Shown here piece by piece: positions 63,035-64,000 of a stretch of DNA of 64,000 nt. The notes under the pieces were generated by a model. It saw nothing but the letters and a program-made list of their open reading frames with translations. It was not told where the DNA came from and did not search any database. The DNA is taken from contig JAIUJO010000084.1 of the NCBI GenBank assembly GCA_023846275.1, positions 450,397-514,396 on the forward strand, written 5' to 3'. Numbering within the stretch: position 1 is the first letter of the stretch; each line of letters begins with the position of its first letter. The position numbers were made by a program, and so were the translations under genes. The stretch is from Vanilla planifolia. Taxonomy: Eukaryota; Streptophyta; Magnoliopsida; Asparagales; Orchidaceae.

Positions 63035-64000
63035 ATGAACAAGAAGAAGTATAAGAAGAAGTAGAAGAAGTAATAGAAGAAGAAGTAGTAGAAGAACGTG
63101 AAGAAGTAAAAGAAGAAGAAGAAGTAGATGGACAAAAGAAAAGACTAAGAACAAGAAGAACAAGAAGAACAAGAAGAAGAAGTAGAAGAAGACGAAGAAG
63201 ACAATGTAGAAGACTATTTTGATGAAGAAGAACAAGAAGAGGAGGAGAAAGAAGAAGGAGAAGAAGAAGAAGAAGACAAAAAAGAAGAACAAGAAGAGAA
63301 GAAGATGATGATGAAGAAGAAGAAGAGGAAGAAGAAAAAGAGGAAGTTGAAGAAGTTGGAGAAGAAGAAGATGAAGACAAAGAAGATCAGGAAGAAGAAG
63401 AAGCAGAAGAAGAAGAAGAAGAAGAGGAAGAAGAAGAAGATGAAGAAGATAAAGAAGAAGAAGAAAAAGAAGAAGGAAAAGAAGAAGAAGAAGAAAAAGA
63501 AGAGGAAGAAAAAGAAGAGGAAAAAGAAAGAAGAAGAAGAAGAAGAAGAAGAAGAAGAGGAAGATGAAGTAGAAGAAGGACAAGAATAAGAAGTGGAAGA
63601 AGAAGAAGAACAAGAGAAAAAGAAGAAGAAGAAGAGGAGGAAAATGAGAAAGAAGAAGAAAAAGATGTTGATGAAAAAGAAGTTGAAGAAGAGAAAAAGG
63701 AAGAACAAGAACATGAGGAGGAACAAGAAGTATAGGAAGGAGTGGAAGAAGTGCTAGAAGAACGAGAAGACAATGACGAAGAAGAAGAAGAAGAAGAAGA
63801 AGACAAAGAAGAAGAACAGAAAGAGGAAGAAGAAGAAGGAGAAGAGGAAGAAGAAGGAGAAGAAGAAGAAGGGGAAGAAGAAGTGAAAGAAGAAGAAGAG
63901 GAAGAAGAAGAAGTGGATGATGAGGGAGTAGTGTGAGAAGATGAAGACCACATAGAAGGAAAGAAGAAGAAGAAGAAGATGAAGAGGACGACAAAGAAGA
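63035..64000 (+). repeat. Long degenerate (GAA/AAG)n tract, third block, runs off the window
   Basis: It begins GATGAACAAGAAGAAGTATA and continues to the last base. Variants GTA, GAC, GAT, CAA and GAG are interspersed. The tract probably extends beyond the window. Confidence 0.92.

Overview
The window is eukaryotic, extremely A+T-rich, non-coding repetitive DNA, most probably from a plant nuclear genome. I find no convincing protein-coding gene. The main component, about positions 1-59830, is a degenerate head-to-tail array with a period of roughly 1.2-1.45 kb. Each unit carries a decayed relative of plant 5S rRNA. The motif order of a 5S gene can be followed in many copies: a GGATCTCATTAGAA-like block, then AAGTTAAGCATGCTTGGG, then GAGAGTAGTA, then GGATGGGTGACC, then CTCATGTTGCAC, followed by a T-run. 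The rest of each unit is A+T spacer plus a 250-400 bp tract that is almost pure pyrimidine on the 5S sense strand. That tract produces many short, meaningless Ser/Leu/Phe/Ile-rich reading frames.

Layout. (1) 1-19862: array with the 5S sense strand on the minus strand. (2) About 19863: a head-to-head inversion junction. (3) 19863-59831: array with the 5S sense strand on the plus strand. It is interrupted by a 2.2 kb insertion of more balanced composition (about 36701-38890), and by a 0.46 kb block (about 46020-46475) homologous to the right end of that insertion. (4) 59832-64000: three long degenerate (GAA/AAG)n purine tracts, separated by two 0.4-0.5 kb blocks of degenerate telomere-like heptamers (ATTAGGG, ATTAAGG, a few TTTAGGG). 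Their G-rich strand is on plus.

The 5S copies diverge from the plant 5S consensus largely as C-to-T and G-to-A changes. The consensus CpG sites in the better copies read TG or CA. This is what long-term cytosine methylation and deamination of a silenced array would give. Several units have lost all or part of the 5S segment by deletion. I see no copy that looks intact enough to be a confident functional 5S gene. The insertion at 36.7-38.9 kb contains a plant snRNA-type promoter motif pair (an ATCCCACATTG upstream sequence element and a TTTATAA box 23 nt downstream), the one plausible transcription signal outside the 5S copies.

The organism cannot be named from this window. The 5S family match, the USE-like element and the TTTAGGG-type heptamers point to a land plant. 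The extreme A+T content is unusual and would suit a lineage with strong A+T mutation bias or very heavy methylation. The genes do not work together as a system: this is heterochromatin-like satellite DNA built on a 5S-derived unit, next to a simple-sequence and telomere-like domain. All boundaries are estimates by eye.
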